Shown here: positions 8,684 through 18,942 of the stretch, one piece after another | Position numbering within the stretch: position 1 is the stretch's first letter | Layout: each line of letters begins with the position of its first letter | Assembly: GCA_903838675.1 (NCBI GenBank) | Contig: CAILZI010000213.1 | Span: 62,001-126,000 of the forward strand | DNA length: 64,000 bases | Direction of reading: 5' to 3' | Source: an uncultured Verrucomicrobiota bacterium | Lineage (GTDB): Bacteria; Verrucomicrobiota; Verrucomicrobiia; Verrucomicrobiales; Verrucomicrobiaceae | Position numbers and translations under genes: made by a program | The notes under the pieces: model-generated | What the model was told of the DNA's origin: nothing | What the model saw: the letters and a program-made list of their open reading frames with translations, nothing else | Database searches by the model: none

Positions 8684-8697
8684 CCGGCTTTAGCCGG
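8684..8697. repeat. REP-like hairpin CCGGC-TTTA-GCCGG
   Basis: This perfect 5-bp stem with a TTTA loop lies in the 212-bp gap between the DUF1552 gene and the sensor kinase. Bacterial dispersed palindromic elements often have this form. The rest of the gap holds no gene. It could also help end the DUF1552 transcript, but the T-run downstream is too short (TTT) to call a terminator. Confidence 0.4.
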
Positions 8698-8809
8698 AAT
8701 CCGTTTCTGGAAATCCCTCTTGTAAACACTGACGTCTTCCGGCTGTTCATCCATAACCCCCGGCCCTTGTCCCGCCTTCGCGTGGGTTGCACTCGTCCCA
8801 TTGTCAGGA

Positions 8810-10705
8810 ATGGTTCCCCCTTTGAAACCAGCCCTGCTCATCTTTGCATCAATCCCATGGACGTGGTTGAATCCCCAGCTCTCCAGCCTGGACCATCGCC
8901 AGCATGAACTGCATGCGCAGCTCGCAAAGCTTCCCGCACTTCCTGCCCCTCAACCCCAAGAGCACGCCGGATTTCACAGCGGCCTCGCACCCCAAGCCGA
9001 TTCCATCCGCTGGGTCCAAATCGACCTCGGTTCCGAGTACCCGCTGGATGCCGTCGTCGTCATCCCCGCCATGCTCGGCGTCGCCGAAGCCTACGGCTTC
9101 CCCCGCCGCTTCCGCATCGACGCCTCCAATGACCCCCTTTTTGCCGAATCCGACACACTTCTGGATCAAACGTCCGCCGACGCCCTTCCATCCCTTGCAC
9201 CCTGGTGCGTCTCGGCAAAAGGCATCAAAGCCCGCCACATCCGCTTCACCGCCACCAAACTCGCCGCCCAGCCCCACCAAACCCAGCGCCACATCTTCTG
9301 CCTCGGCGAACTCCTCGTCTTCAGCCACGGCCGCAACGTCGCCCTGCATGCCCAGGTACTCGCACCCAATTCCGTCGAAACCCTCCCCACCTGGTCCCCC
9401 CGCCATCTCGTCGATGGCGCTTACGCACTTGGCCTCCCTGTGCATCCGGATGAAATCAACGGCAACGGCTGGCATAGCGGCATCTCCACCACCGCCGATG
9501 CCATCAAATGGGTGCAGGCCGATCTGGGCGCACCGCGCGACATCCAGGAAATCCGCCTCATTCCCGCCCACCCCCGCGACTACCCCGAGCGCTTCGGCTT
9601 CGGCTTCCCCCGCCGCTTCAAAGTGGAAGCAGATGGCAAAGTGATCTTCGATAGCACCACCACCGACTTCAGCAATCCCGGCGACACCCCCGTGGCCTTC
9701 CCCACCCCCGGCCTCCACGTCCAGACCATCCGTTGCACCGCCACGCAACTCTGGGAACGCAGCGGCGACTTTGTGTATGCCCTCGCAGAATTGCAGGCGT
9801 TCGACTCAGGGAAAAACATCGCCCCTGAGGCCGTCATCACGAGTTCCGACGACACCATCACCCCCTCCTGGAGCCGCACAGGCCTGATCGACGGCCGCAG
9901 CAGCTCCGGGATTCTGCTCGATGAAGCCTCATGGCTCGCAGATCTCTCTCAACGCCGCCAGATCACCGACGAACTCGCCACTCTGGAAGTTCAGCGCACT
10001 ACCGCGCAAGCAATGGCACAAAGCCGCGCAGCATGGCTCGCGAGCGCAGTGTTTTGCATCGCCATCGGCACCGTCTGGCTGTTGGTGCTGCGGGCACGCC
10101 AATCCCGTCGTCGCGAGATCGAATCCCTCCGCCACCGCATCTCCCGTGATCTCCACGACGAAATCGGCAGCCACCTTGGCAGCATCCGCCTCATGTCCGA
10201 ACTGGCCCTGCGCGATGGTTCCGCATCCGATTCCCTCGAAGAAATCCATCGCCTCGCCGGTGAAGCCGCCGAGTCCATGCGCGGCATCATCTGGCTCGTC
10301 CGGGAAGGAGCCGCCCCACCCCTGACCAGCCTCGTCGAAGCCATGCGCCAAAGTGCAGATGCGTTGCTGAAAGGCATCACCTGGCATCTTGAGGCAACTG
10401 ATGGCAATTCCGCCACTGCCTCCCTAGAATTTCACCGCCAAGTCTTCCTCCTCTTCCGCGAAGCCGCACACAACATCTCCCGTCACGCACATGCCGCACA
10501 GGTGCGCATCGAAGTGCATTGGAAGGCAAAACACTTCCATCTCCACATCGAAGACAACGGCTGTGGCTTTGATGTCGCCGCCATCACCGCAGGCAACGGC
10601 CTCGCCAATCTCCAGCACCGTGCCACGGTGCTCGGCGGAACCTTGCAGATCACCAGCAGCCCCAGCAACGGCACCCGCATCACCTTGGAGGCCGATTTCT
10701 CATGA
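8810..10705 (+). CDS. sensor histidine kinase (HisKA_3) with tandem discoidin-like sensor modules
   Basis: This 631-residue membrane kinase has a signal-like N-terminus and two tandem extracytoplasmic F5/8 type C (discoidin)-like modules, about residues 52-190 and 220-360. Each carries the pattern WVQ-x-DLG, a GFP-RRF-(R/K)-(I/V)-(D/E)-A strand and a C-terminal ALAEL-type strand. A transmembrane helix follows at about 408-428, then HisKA_3 with RDLHDEIGSHLG (His449 the phosphoacceptor) and a HATPase with EAAHN, DNGCGF and GNGLANL. It overlaps the response regulator gene (ATGA), so the two form one system. Discoidin folds usually bind glycans, so the signal is plausibly a polysaccharide or oligosaccharide (inferred). 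A TTG at 8801 is an alternative start. Confidence 0.9.
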   Translation: MVPPLKPALLIFASIPWTWLNPQLSSLDHRQHELHAQLAKLPALPAPQPQEHAGFHSGLAPQADSIRWVQIDLGSEYPLDAVVVIPAMLGVAEAYGFPRRFRIDASNDPLFAESDTLLDQTSADALPSLAPWCVSAKGIKARHIRFTATKLAAQPHQTQRHIFCLGELLVFSHGRNVALHAQVLAPNSVETLPTWSPRHLVDGAYALGLPVHPDEINGNGWHSGISTTADAIKWVQADLGAPRDIQEIRLIPAHPRDYPERFGFGFPRRFKVEADGKVIFDSTTTDFSNPGDTPVAFPTPGLHVQTIRCTATQLWERSGDFVYALAELQAFDSGKNIAPEAVITSSDDTITPSWSRTGLIDGRSSSGILLDEASWLADLSQRRQITDELATLEVQRTTAQAMAQSRAAWLASAVFCIAIGTVWLLVLRARQSRRREIESLRHRISRDLHDEIGSHLGSIRLMSELALRDGSASDSLEEIHRLAGEAAESMRGIIWLVREGAAPPLTSLVEAMRQSADALLKGITWHLEATDGNSATASLEFHRQVFLLFREAAHNISRHAHAAQVRIEVHWKAKHFHLHIEDNGCGFDVAAITAGNGLANLQHRATVLGGTLQITSSPSNGTRITLEADFS

Positions 10706-11334
10706 ACACACTCTGGATCGTCGAAGACCATGCTTCCTTTCGGCGCACTCTCGTGCGTCTTCTGAACACCGAGTCGGACTTGCAATGCACGCGCGACTTC
10801 GACTCCTGCGAAAAAATGTTCACGGCACTCGCCAAGCCCGAGCTGCCCGATTTGATCCTCCTCGACGTCGGCCTGCCCGGCATGAGCGGAATCGACGGCA
10901 TTCGCCTGATCAAAGAACGCTCTCCCAAAACCCTTGTCGTCATCCTAACCGTCTTCGAGGACGACGACAAAGTCTTCCAGGCCATCTGCGCCGGAGCCGC
11001 CGGTTACCTGCTCAAAACCAGCAGCGGCGCTGACATTACCCAGGCGGTGCGCGATGCCCTGGCTGGCGGATCGCCGATGAATTCGCGCATCGCCCGCCGC
11101 GTGCTTGAGATGTTCTCCAAGCTGGCCCCGAAGCAGAACGACTACGGTCTCAGCGAACGCGAAAAAGAAATCCTCCATCTCATGACCACCGGCCTCATCA
11201 AAAAGGAAATCGCCGACAAGCTCACGCTGAGTGTTCACACGGTCGATACCTACTTACGACGCATCTACGAGAAACTGGCTGTAAACACACGCACCGGTGC
11301 CGTGGCCAAAGCACTCAAGGAGGGGCTGGTGTGA
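10702..11334 (+). CDS. NarL/LuxR-type response regulator
   Basis: This 210-residue protein has a receiver domain (1-120) with acidic Glu8-Asp9, phosphoacceptor Asp55 in LILLDVGLPG, a conserved Thr in VVILTVFED and Lys in GYLLKTS. A LuxR-type HTH follows (about 147-205; LSEREKEILHLMTTGLIKKEIADKL). It is translationally coupled to the upstream HisKA_3 kinase, the usual partner type. The next gene downstream (11390) encodes a discoidin-containing cytochrome protein, the most obvious regulatory target. Confidence 0.95.
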   Translation: MNTLWIVEDHASFRRTLVRLLNTESDLQCTRDFDSCEKMFTALAKPELPDLILLDVGLPGMSGIDGIRLIKERSPKTLVVILTVFEDDDKVFQAICAGAAGYLLKTSSGADITQAVRDALAGGSPMNSRIARRVLEMFSKLAPKQNDYGLSEREKEILHLMTTGLIKKEIADKLTLSVHTVDTYLRRIYEKLAVNTRTGAVAKALKEGLV

Positions 11335-11389
11335 CTGTCCCGCTCTCGCGTGGCATGAAAAGCTGCCGCGCGCACCGTATATCCTGCAC

Positions 11390-14326
11390 ATGCGCTCTTA
11401 TGCTCTCATCTTCATGGCCGTGGCCGCTCCTGCCTTGGCGGTCGATTTTGTCCGTGAAGTAAGGCCCATTTTCGAAAAGCACTGCTATGAATGCCATGGC
11501 GCGAAAAAGCAGAAGAACGACTACCGGCTCGACATCAAGACCACCGCCCTGACGGGTGGCGAAGATCACGCGCCGAACATTGTTCCGGGCAAAAGCGGTG
11601 AAAGCCCGTTGTTTCGATTTGTGAGCGGTGCGGATGAAAAGATAGCGATGCCCCTGAAGACAAAACTCAGCAGTTCGGAAATCGATGTGATCAAACGCTG
11701 GATTGATGAAGGGGCCGTGTGGCCGGAGGGCGTGGACGTGACCAAGGTGGAGGACCGGCTCAACTGGTGGAGCTTCAAGCCCTTGGTGAAAAAGGAGGGA
11801 GGCATCGATGACTTCATCCGCTCGAAGCTCACGGAGCATGGTCTGAAGCCTGCGCCACTGGCCGATTCGCGCATACTGATTCGCAGGCTTTATTTTGATC
11901 TCACCGGCCTGCTGCCTTCTCCAGCGGATGTGGAACGCTATGCGGCCCTGCCGTATGAAAAACTGGTGGATGATCTGCTGGCCTCACCGCGCTATGGCGA
12001 ACGCTGGGCGCGACACTGGCTGGACTTGGTGCACTACGGGGAAACTCACGGCTATGACAAGGACAAGCCGCGCATGAACGCCTGGCCGTATCGCGACTAC
12101 GTCATCCGTGCGCTGAACACTGACAAGCCCTATACGCGTTTTATTGAAGAACAGATCGCGGGGGATGTCCTGCATCCCGGCACCACAGACGGCGTCACGG
12201 CGCTCGGATTCATCTCCGCCGGGCCGTGGGATCATATCGGCCACGCGGAAGTGCCGGAGACGAAGCTGGATGGCAAAATCGCACGCCATCTGGACCGCGA
12301 TGACATGGTGCAAAACACGATGGGAGCATTTTGCTCACTCACCGTCGGCTGCGCACAATGCCACTACCATAAATTCGACCCCATCTCGCAGGAGGATTAT
12401 TATTCGCTGCAGGCTGTGTTTGCAGCCATCGACCGCACGGACGTGAATTACTATCCGGATGACGCCTCGATGCAGAAGTTTGTGGGTTTGGAGCAGCAGC
12501 GCCAGAAAATTGCCGCCAGCATCACGGCGCTGGAAGAGCCGCTGAAAAAGAAAGCGGGGGATGCTTACATCGCACTCAGCAAGCGCATCGATGGTGCTGC
12601 CGACAAGGCCTCCAGTGCGAATCCGAATGTGAAGCCCGACTTCGGCTATCACAGCGCCATCGCGATGGAGCAAAACACCATGAAGTGGGTGCAGGTGGAT
12701 CTTGGCAAGAGCGTGGAGATCCAGCGCATCGTGTTGAAGCCCTGCTACGATGACTTTGGCGGCATCGGCGGCGGCTTCGGTTTCCCGGTGCGTTTCAAGG
12801 TGGAGGCGAGTGATGACCCCACATTTAAAACCGGTGTGACGCTCATCTGGCGGAAGCACGACGCGACGTTCATGAACGACTTCAAGAATCCCGGTCTCAC
12901 CCCCTTTGAAACGGGCACGGCAGAGGATGATGGTGCCACTGGCAGATACGTACGCGTCACGGCGGTGAAGCTCGCGGAACGCAAGAACGACTACATCTTT
13001 GCGCTCTCCGAGATGGAGGTCTTTGCGGACAAAACCGGTCCGAATCTCGCCGCAGGCAGGTCTGTAACGGCCCTCGACAGCATCGAAGCAGCGCCACGCT
13101 GGCAGAAAGAAAACCTCACGGACGGCATCGCTCCTGAGGCCCGTACGCAGGAGGACAAACAGCGGCTCATCAAAGAGCGCGATGCACTCATGCTCGCCCA
13201 AGCCGATGCCACCACTCGTCAGCAACTCATCGACGCCCGCAAGCAACGAGCGGCGATTGATGCGGAGATCGCCAAGCTCCCAAAGCCGGGCAGGGTGTAT
13301 GCGGGTGCCATTCACACGGGCACGGGGACCTTCCGAGGGACGGGCAACGAAGGCGGAAAGCCACGAGTGATTCAGGTGCTCAAGCGCGGCGACATCAAAC
13401 AGCCGGCAAAGGAGGTCGGGCCGCAGAGCATAGCTGCGCTCAGTGAAGCCTTCCACGATGTGTATCAGCTTGCCGGTGAGGGAGAATCCGCCCGTCGTGC
13501 CGCATTGGCCAGATGGATCACCGACAAGAACAACGTGCTCACCTGGCGCAGCATTGTGAACCGCGTGTGGCAGCATCATTTTGGACGTGGTCTGGTCGAT
13601 ACCGCGAATGACTTTGGTCGCATGGGCGGCAGGCCGAGCCATCCTGAACTGCTCGACTGGCTGGCCGTCACATTCCGTGATGATCTGGGCGGCAGCTTGA
13701 AGAAGCTGCACAAACTCATCGTGATGAGCGACACATACCGGCAGTCGTCAGACAAGGCGGAGCCGGCGGATGCCAACAACGTCTTCCTCTCCCACCAAAA
13801 CCGCCGCAAGCTGGATGCAGAATCGATTCGCGATTCCATCCTCGCTGTGAGCGGCAAACTGGACCTCACCATGGGCGGGCCAAGCTTTCAGGATTTCGTC
13901 ATCGAAAAGCCGCAACACAGCCCGCATTACGAGTATCAACTGCATGATCCCGAGGATCCGAAATCCTGGCGGCGCAGCATCTACCGCTTCATCGTGCGTT
14001 CGCAGCAGCAGCCCTTCATGACCACGCTCGATTGTGCTGATCCCTCCATGCGTGTGGAGAAGCGCAACGAGTCGCTCAGCCCGCTGCAAGCTCTCGCCAT
14101 GATGAACAACGGCCTCGTTGTCGCCATGGCGAAGCATTTTGCGGAGCGTGTGACAAAGGAAGCCCAGGGAGTCGAAGCCCAGACACGGCATGCCTTTGAG
14201 CTGGCTCTGTCTCGCAATCCGACCACCGATGAAATCAAACCGTTGCTCGAATACGCGCAGCGCGAAGGCCTGGAGAACACCTGCCGCGTGATTTTGAACC
14301 TGAATGAATTCAGCTTTGTGGACTGA
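11390..14326 (+). CDS. PSCyt1-DUF1549-DUF1553 secreted cytochrome protein with inserted discoidin-like domain
   Basis: This 978-residue protein starts with a signal peptide (1-17) and a cytochrome-type domain with CxxCH at Cys32-Cys35-His36. DUF1549 follows (about 150-370; RLYFDLTGLLPSP, YGERWARHWLDLVHY, CAQCHYHKFDPIS), then a discoidin-like insertion (about 418-578) and DUF1553 (about 690-960; WRSIVNRVWQHHFGRGLVDT, ESIRDSILAVSGKL). The insert shares WVQ-x-DLG, GFGFP-x-RFKVEA and NPG-x-TP with the sensor of the adjacent kinase at 8810. It lies 55 bp after the response regulator and may be co-transcribed with it. Extracellular polymer breakdown or binding is suspected for the family but not established. 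Confidence 0.92.
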   Translation: MRSYALIFMAVAAPALAVDFVREVRPIFEKHCYECHGAKKQKNDYRLDIKTTALTGGEDHAPNIVPGKSGESPLFRFVSGADEKIAMPLKTKLSSSEIDVIKRWIDEGAVWPEGVDVTKVEDRLNWWSFKPLVKKEGGIDDFIRSKLTEHGLKPAPLADSRILIRRLYFDLTGLLPSPADVERYAALPYEKLVDDLLASPRYGERWARHWLDLVHYGETHGYDKDKPRMNAWPYRDYVIRALNTDKPYTRFIEEQIAGDVLHPGTTDGVTALGFISAGPWDHIGHAEVPETKLDGKIARHLDRDDMVQNTMGAFCSLTVGCAQCHYHKFDPISQEDYYSLQAVFAAIDRTDVNYYPDDASMQKFVGLEQQRQKIAASITALEEPLKKKAGDAYIALSKRIDGAADKASSANPNVKPDFGYHSAIAMEQNTMKWVQVDLGKSVEIQRIVLKPCYDDFGGIGGGFGFPVRFKVEASDDPTFKTGVTLIWRKHDATFMNDFKNPGLTPFETGTAEDDGATGRYVRVTAVKLAERKNDYIFALSEMEVFADKTGPNLAAGRSVTALDSIEAAPRWQKENLTDGIAPEARTQEDKQRLIKERDALMLAQADATTRQQLIDARKQRAAIDAEIAKLPKPGRVYAGAIHTGTGTFRGTGNEGGKPRVIQVLKRGDIKQPAKEVGPQSIAALSEAFHDVYQLAGEGESARRAALARWITDKNNVLTWRSIVNRVWQHHFGRGLVDTANDFGRMGGRPSHPELLDWLAVTFRDDLGGSLKKLHKLIVMSDTYRQSSDKAEPADANNVFLSHQNRRKLDAESIRDSILAVSGKLDLTMGGPSFQDFVIEKPQHSPHYEYQLHDPEDPKSWRRSIYRFIVRSQQQPFMTTLDCADPSMRVEKRNESLSPLQALAMMNNGLVVAMAKHFAERVTKEAQGVEAQTRHAFELALSRNPTTDEIKPLLEYAQREGLENTCRVILNLNEFSFVD

Positions 14327-14388
14327 GTGGCTGATAGCTCGCAGCAATAGGGACGTTCAATGCACCAGCCATTGCAACCAACCATCGC

Positions 14389-15360
14389 ATGAGAGCCACT
14401 TACCTCGCTGTACTGATTTCCGCCTGTGCCACGCTACTCTCCGCGCAGCAACCGGAGGCCAGCATACGCCACGTCACCATCTGGAGTGACGGCACGCGCA
14501 TGGCGGGAGATTTGTATCTGCCGCAGGATCTGAAGGAAGGAGAGAAGCGTACCACGGTGTTGTTTTGTGCCGGCACTGGCGGCGTTAAAAAGGGCAACGG
14601 GGCGCTCTACGCGAATCGCTTTGTCAAAGAGGGTTTCGTCGTGCTTGCCTTTGATTATCGTGGCTGGGGCGAAAGCGACTGCAAGCTCACGCTGCCTGAT
14701 TCGATGCCGAAAGCAGATGCGGATGGCACCGTCACTGTGAAGGCCAAACCGGTGCGCTGGCAGATGGACATGGCGGATCAAACTCTCGACATCCGCTGCG
14801 CAATCAGTTTCCTCATGGGCGAGCCCTGTGTGGACGCGGAGCGCATCGGCCTGTTTGGCACCAGCTATGGCGGCGGGTTGGTTGTCTGGGTGGCGGGCAA
14901 TGATCCGCGTGTGAAGTGTGTGGTTTCTCAGGTGCCCGGCATGGGCGGTGGCCGCCCACCGGCGGCATTGAAGTATGCCAATGACCTCGCGGTGAAGCAG
15001 GCGCGCGGCGAGACCGAGCCTGTGCCCATCGAAACGGGCAAGCTCGGCGGCAAGATGGCTGCCTATGCGCAGATGCGTGCCAATCCGGCCAAGGGCATCG
15101 GCTACAATCCTGTTGAAGCTGCTTCCAAGATCACGGTGCCAACCATGATCATCGTGGCGGAGAAGGAGGAGCTCATGAGCAACGCGGAAAACGGCCTGCG
15201 TGCCTTTCAGGCCCTGCAGAAAAATTTCGTGAAGAGCGAGTACCATGAGCTCAAGGACATCGGCCACTACGGCGTGTACAAGGAGAAGTTAGACGAGGTC
15301 ACCAAGCTCGCGTCGGACTGGTTTCACCTGCATCTCGATGCTCACCTCAAGACGCCATGA
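14389..15360 (+). CDS. secreted alpha/beta hydrolase
   Basis: This 323-residue hydrolase has a signal peptide (1-20) and an alpha/beta fold of the dienelactone-hydrolase/acyl-peptidase-like type. The nucleophile elbow is GTSYGGG with Ser159, and His293 in DIGHYGVY is the likely catalytic histidine. The early TVLFCAGTGGVKKGN may form the oxyanion-hole strand. It lies 63 bp after the discoidin cytochrome gene on the same strand and could belong to that transcription unit. The substrate is probably an ester, but nothing here fixes it. Confidence 0.85.
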   Translation: MRATYLAVLISACATLLSAQQPEASIRHVTIWSDGTRMAGDLYLPQDLKEGEKRTTVLFCAGTGGVKKGNGALYANRFVKEGFVVLAFDYRGWGESDCKLTLPDSMPKADADGTVTVKAKPVRWQMDMADQTLDIRCAISFLMGEPCVDAERIGLFGTSYGGGLVVWVAGNDPRVKCVVSQVPGMGGGRPPAALKYANDLAVKQARGETEPVPIETGKLGGKMAAYAQMRANPAKGIGYNPVEAASKITVPTMIIVAEKEELMSNAENGLRAFQALQKNFVKSEYHELKDIGHYGVYKEKLDEVTKLASDWFHLHLDAHLKTP

Positions 15361-15439
15361 AGCACCTCGTCAGTCCCTGTCGAAAGATCACAGTGGACAA
15401 AACAACCAGCTTTCTTTCATACTCACAAACTCTCCACCC

Positions 15440-16549
<1,110 letters not shown>

Positions 16550-16558
16550 TCTCCGCGC

Positions 16559-18001
16559 ATGTCCGCCGCGCTCGAACGTCTCGCCGAGCTGCTGCCACCC
16601 GGGCGTCTGCTCGTGCGGCCCGTCGAGCTGGCGGCGTATGAGAGCGATGCCCTCACCGCCTTTCGCACACGGCCGCTCGCGGTCGTGATGCCGGAGACGG
16701 CGGAGGAGGTCATCGCCATCGTGAGGCTGTGTCATGAGCTGCAGCTGCCCTTTGTCGCCCGTGGCAGCGGCACCAGTTTGTCGGGTGGCTCGCTGCCCAT
16801 CGCAGATGGCATCGTGATCGCCTTGAACCGGCTGAACCGCATTCTGAAACTGGATCCGGTGCAGCGCATCTCGGTGGTGCAGCCGGGCGTGATCAATACG
16901 CAGGTCACCACGGCTGCGGCGCCTTTTGGGCTTCATTATGCGCCGGACCCTTCCTCACAAACCATCTGCACCATCGGGGGCAATGTGGCCTTCAACTCCG
17001 GTGGCGCGCACTGTTTGAAATACGGCATGACCTCAAACCACGTCCTCGGCATCAAGGCGGTGCTCGCCACAGGTGAAGTCGTCGAATGGGGTGGTGGCAG
17101 TCGCGAGCGTCTTGGCCCGGACTGGTGCGGGCTGTTTGTGGGCAATGAAGGACTCTTCGGCATTGCGCTGGAAATCACGTTGCAACTGCTGCCAAAGGCC
17201 GAGTGCTTTCACACGGTGCTGGCGGGTTATCGCACCCTCGAACAGGCCGGCGATGCCGTTTCCGCCGTGATCGCCAGCGGCTTGCTGCCGGGTGCCATCG
17301 AGATCATGGACGCGCTCGCGCTGGAGGCCGCAGTCGCCGCTGTGCATGCAGAATATCCGCCGGGATGCGAGGCGGTGCTCATCGTTGAGCTGGAAGGTCC
17401 GCGCGAGGTCGTGACCATCGAACGTGAACGGCTCGATGCTATCCTCGTTGCGAGTGCGCCCGTTGAAATGCGTCCGGCGCACGATGCGGATGAACGCATG
17501 GCCATCTGGAAAGGCCGCAAAAGCGCCTTCAGCGCCGTGGGCCGGCTCTCGCCCGATTTCATCGTTCAGGATGGCGTGGTGCCACGCCGCAAACTTGGCG
17601 AAGCTCTGCGCCGCATCGCCGAAATGTCCCACGAAACGCACATCCGCGTCGCCAATGTTTTCCATGCGGGCGATGGCAATCTGCATCCGCTCATACTCTT
17701 TGATGGCCGTGAATCAGGCGCGTTGCAGCGCGCCGAAGACCTCGCGGGCCGCATCTTGAAGATGTGAGTCGAAATGGGCGGCTCAATTACCGGCGAACAC
17801 GGCATCGGCGTGGAGAAACGCGATTTCCTCGGAGACATGTTCACGCCTGACGAGATCGACTGCATGCAGCGTCTGCGCACCGCCTTTGATCCTCTTGGCA
17901 TTTCAAATCCTGGCAAGATGTTCCCCGGCAAAGAAGCGCCTGCATTGTCGCACGTCGGTTTGCACCCGCTGGAGAAGGTCGGCCTCATTTCACGCGAATG
18001 A
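16559..18001 (+). pseudogene. glcD: glycolate oxidase FAD subunit GlcD, interrupted by in-frame TGA at a family Cys
   Basis: This is the FAD-linked catalytic subunit of glycolate dehydrogenase (glycolate to glyoxylate), about 480 codons. The FAD-binding PCMH part (RGSGTSLSGGSLP, CTIGGNVAFNSGG) and the C-terminal FAD-oxidase part (NVFHAGDGNLHPLILFD, GGSITGEHGIG) are both well preserved. A TGA at 17765-17767 falls between RILKM and VEMGGSITGEHG, where GlcD proteins such as that of E. coli read LCVEVGG, so the TGA replaces a Cys codon. It could be a nonsense mutation (TGC/TGT to TGA), an error, or recoding as selenocysteine; I see no convincing hairpin just downstream. The 3' end overlaps glcE by ATGA. 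An ATG at 17774 heads the short downstream part. Confidence 0.88.
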
Positions 18002-18942
18002 TCTCTCCCGCCTCACTCACCGAACTGCGCGACGCCGTGCTTTCCGCGCCGCGCGTCATCGCTGTGGGTGCGGAGACCAAGCCGCGGCTTTCGGCGGTGG
18101 ATGCGGTGAAAATCTCAACACGGCAGCTGCGTGGCATCACCGAGTATGATCCAAGCGAGTTCACCTTCACTGCGCTCGCAGGCATGCCGGTGCGCGAGAT
18201 CATCGCGGCGCTCGCGGAGCAGGGGCAGTATCTGCCGTTTGATCCCATGCTCGTCGAAGCCGGCAGCACGATCGGCGGCGTGGTCGCTTCAGGCCTGAGC
18301 GGACCGGGACGTTTTCGCTTCGGCGGCGTACGCGATTTCATTCTCGGCGTACGGTTTGTCGATGGCATGGGCCGTCTGTTGCGACTTGGCGGCAAGGTGG
18401 TAAAAAACGCAGCTGGCTTCGATGTGCCGAAATTTCTGGTCGGCAGCCTCGGACGTTTTGGCGTGATCGGCGAAGTGACCTTCAAGGTCTTTCCGAAACC
18501 CTCAACAACGCTCACGCTGTCCCTGCCATATTCGGCCGGAACAATGGCCCGCATCGCCAATTCACGCTTCGAAGCCGCCGCGTTGGATGTGCTGCCCGGT
18601 AGCGAAACCCTGCTCGTGAAGCTTGGAGGGCCTGGAGCAGCATTGGAAGTTCTCGCGCGGGAGATCGGCGGTCAGATCATCGACAACACGATCTGGGATG
18701 AGATCCGTGAAACACCCTGGAGTTACAAGACGGACATCACGCCGGATCAAATCAGCAATTTCAAAGCCGCGCATGTGAGCTGCGGCGGCAGCATGGCTTT
18801 TTCTCACACACTTCCCGCTCGTGGCATGACGCTGCGCGGTGATGCGCCGTTGTGGATCGGCGGCAGGCCGTGTTTCGCCATTGAGGCTGCGGTGAAGCAG
18901 GCGCTTGATCCGCAGCAGCGTTTTCCAACTCTTGATGACTGA
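17998..18942 (+). CDS. glcE: glycolate oxidase FAD-binding subunit GlcE
   Basis: This 314-residue protein has the FAD-binding PCMH fold of GlcE. Landmarks are ITEYDPSEFTFTALAGMPVREI, a Pro/Asp-rich LPFDP, GSTIGGVVASGLSGPGRFRFGGVRDFILGVRFVDG, and KNAAGFDVPKFLVGSLGRFGVI. It lacks the C-terminal catalytic region of GlcD, as expected. It overlaps glcD (ATGA) and glcF (TGATG) and so is translationally coupled to both. GlcE is part of the GlcDEF complex that passes electrons from glycolate to the respiratory chain. The reading frame is intact, unlike its upstream neighbour. Confidence 0.92.
   Translation: MISPASLTELRDAVLSAPRVIAVGAETKPRLSAVDAVKISTRQLRGITEYDPSEFTFTALAGMPVREIIAALAEQGQYLPFDPMLVEAGSTIGGVVASGLSGPGRFRFGGVRDFILGVRFVDGMGRLLRLGGKVVKNAAGFDVPKFLVGSLGRFGVIGEVTFKVFPKPSTTLTLSLPYSAGTMARIANSRFEAAALDVLPGSETLLVKLGGPGAALEVLAREIGGQIIDNTIWDEIRETPWSYKTDITPDQISNFKAAHVSCGGSMAFSHTLPARGMTLRGDAPLWIGGRPCFAIEAAVKQALDPQQRFPTLDD

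Noticed and set aside
8684..8697. A rho-independent terminator after the DUF1552 gene.
   Set aside because: The stem is only 5 bp and the downstream T-run is too short; a REP-like element is the better reading.
17765..17830. A selenocysteine insertion hairpin after the glcD TGA.
   Set aside because: I could find only very short stems (3-4 bp) in the first 45 bases; not enough to call a SECIS element.
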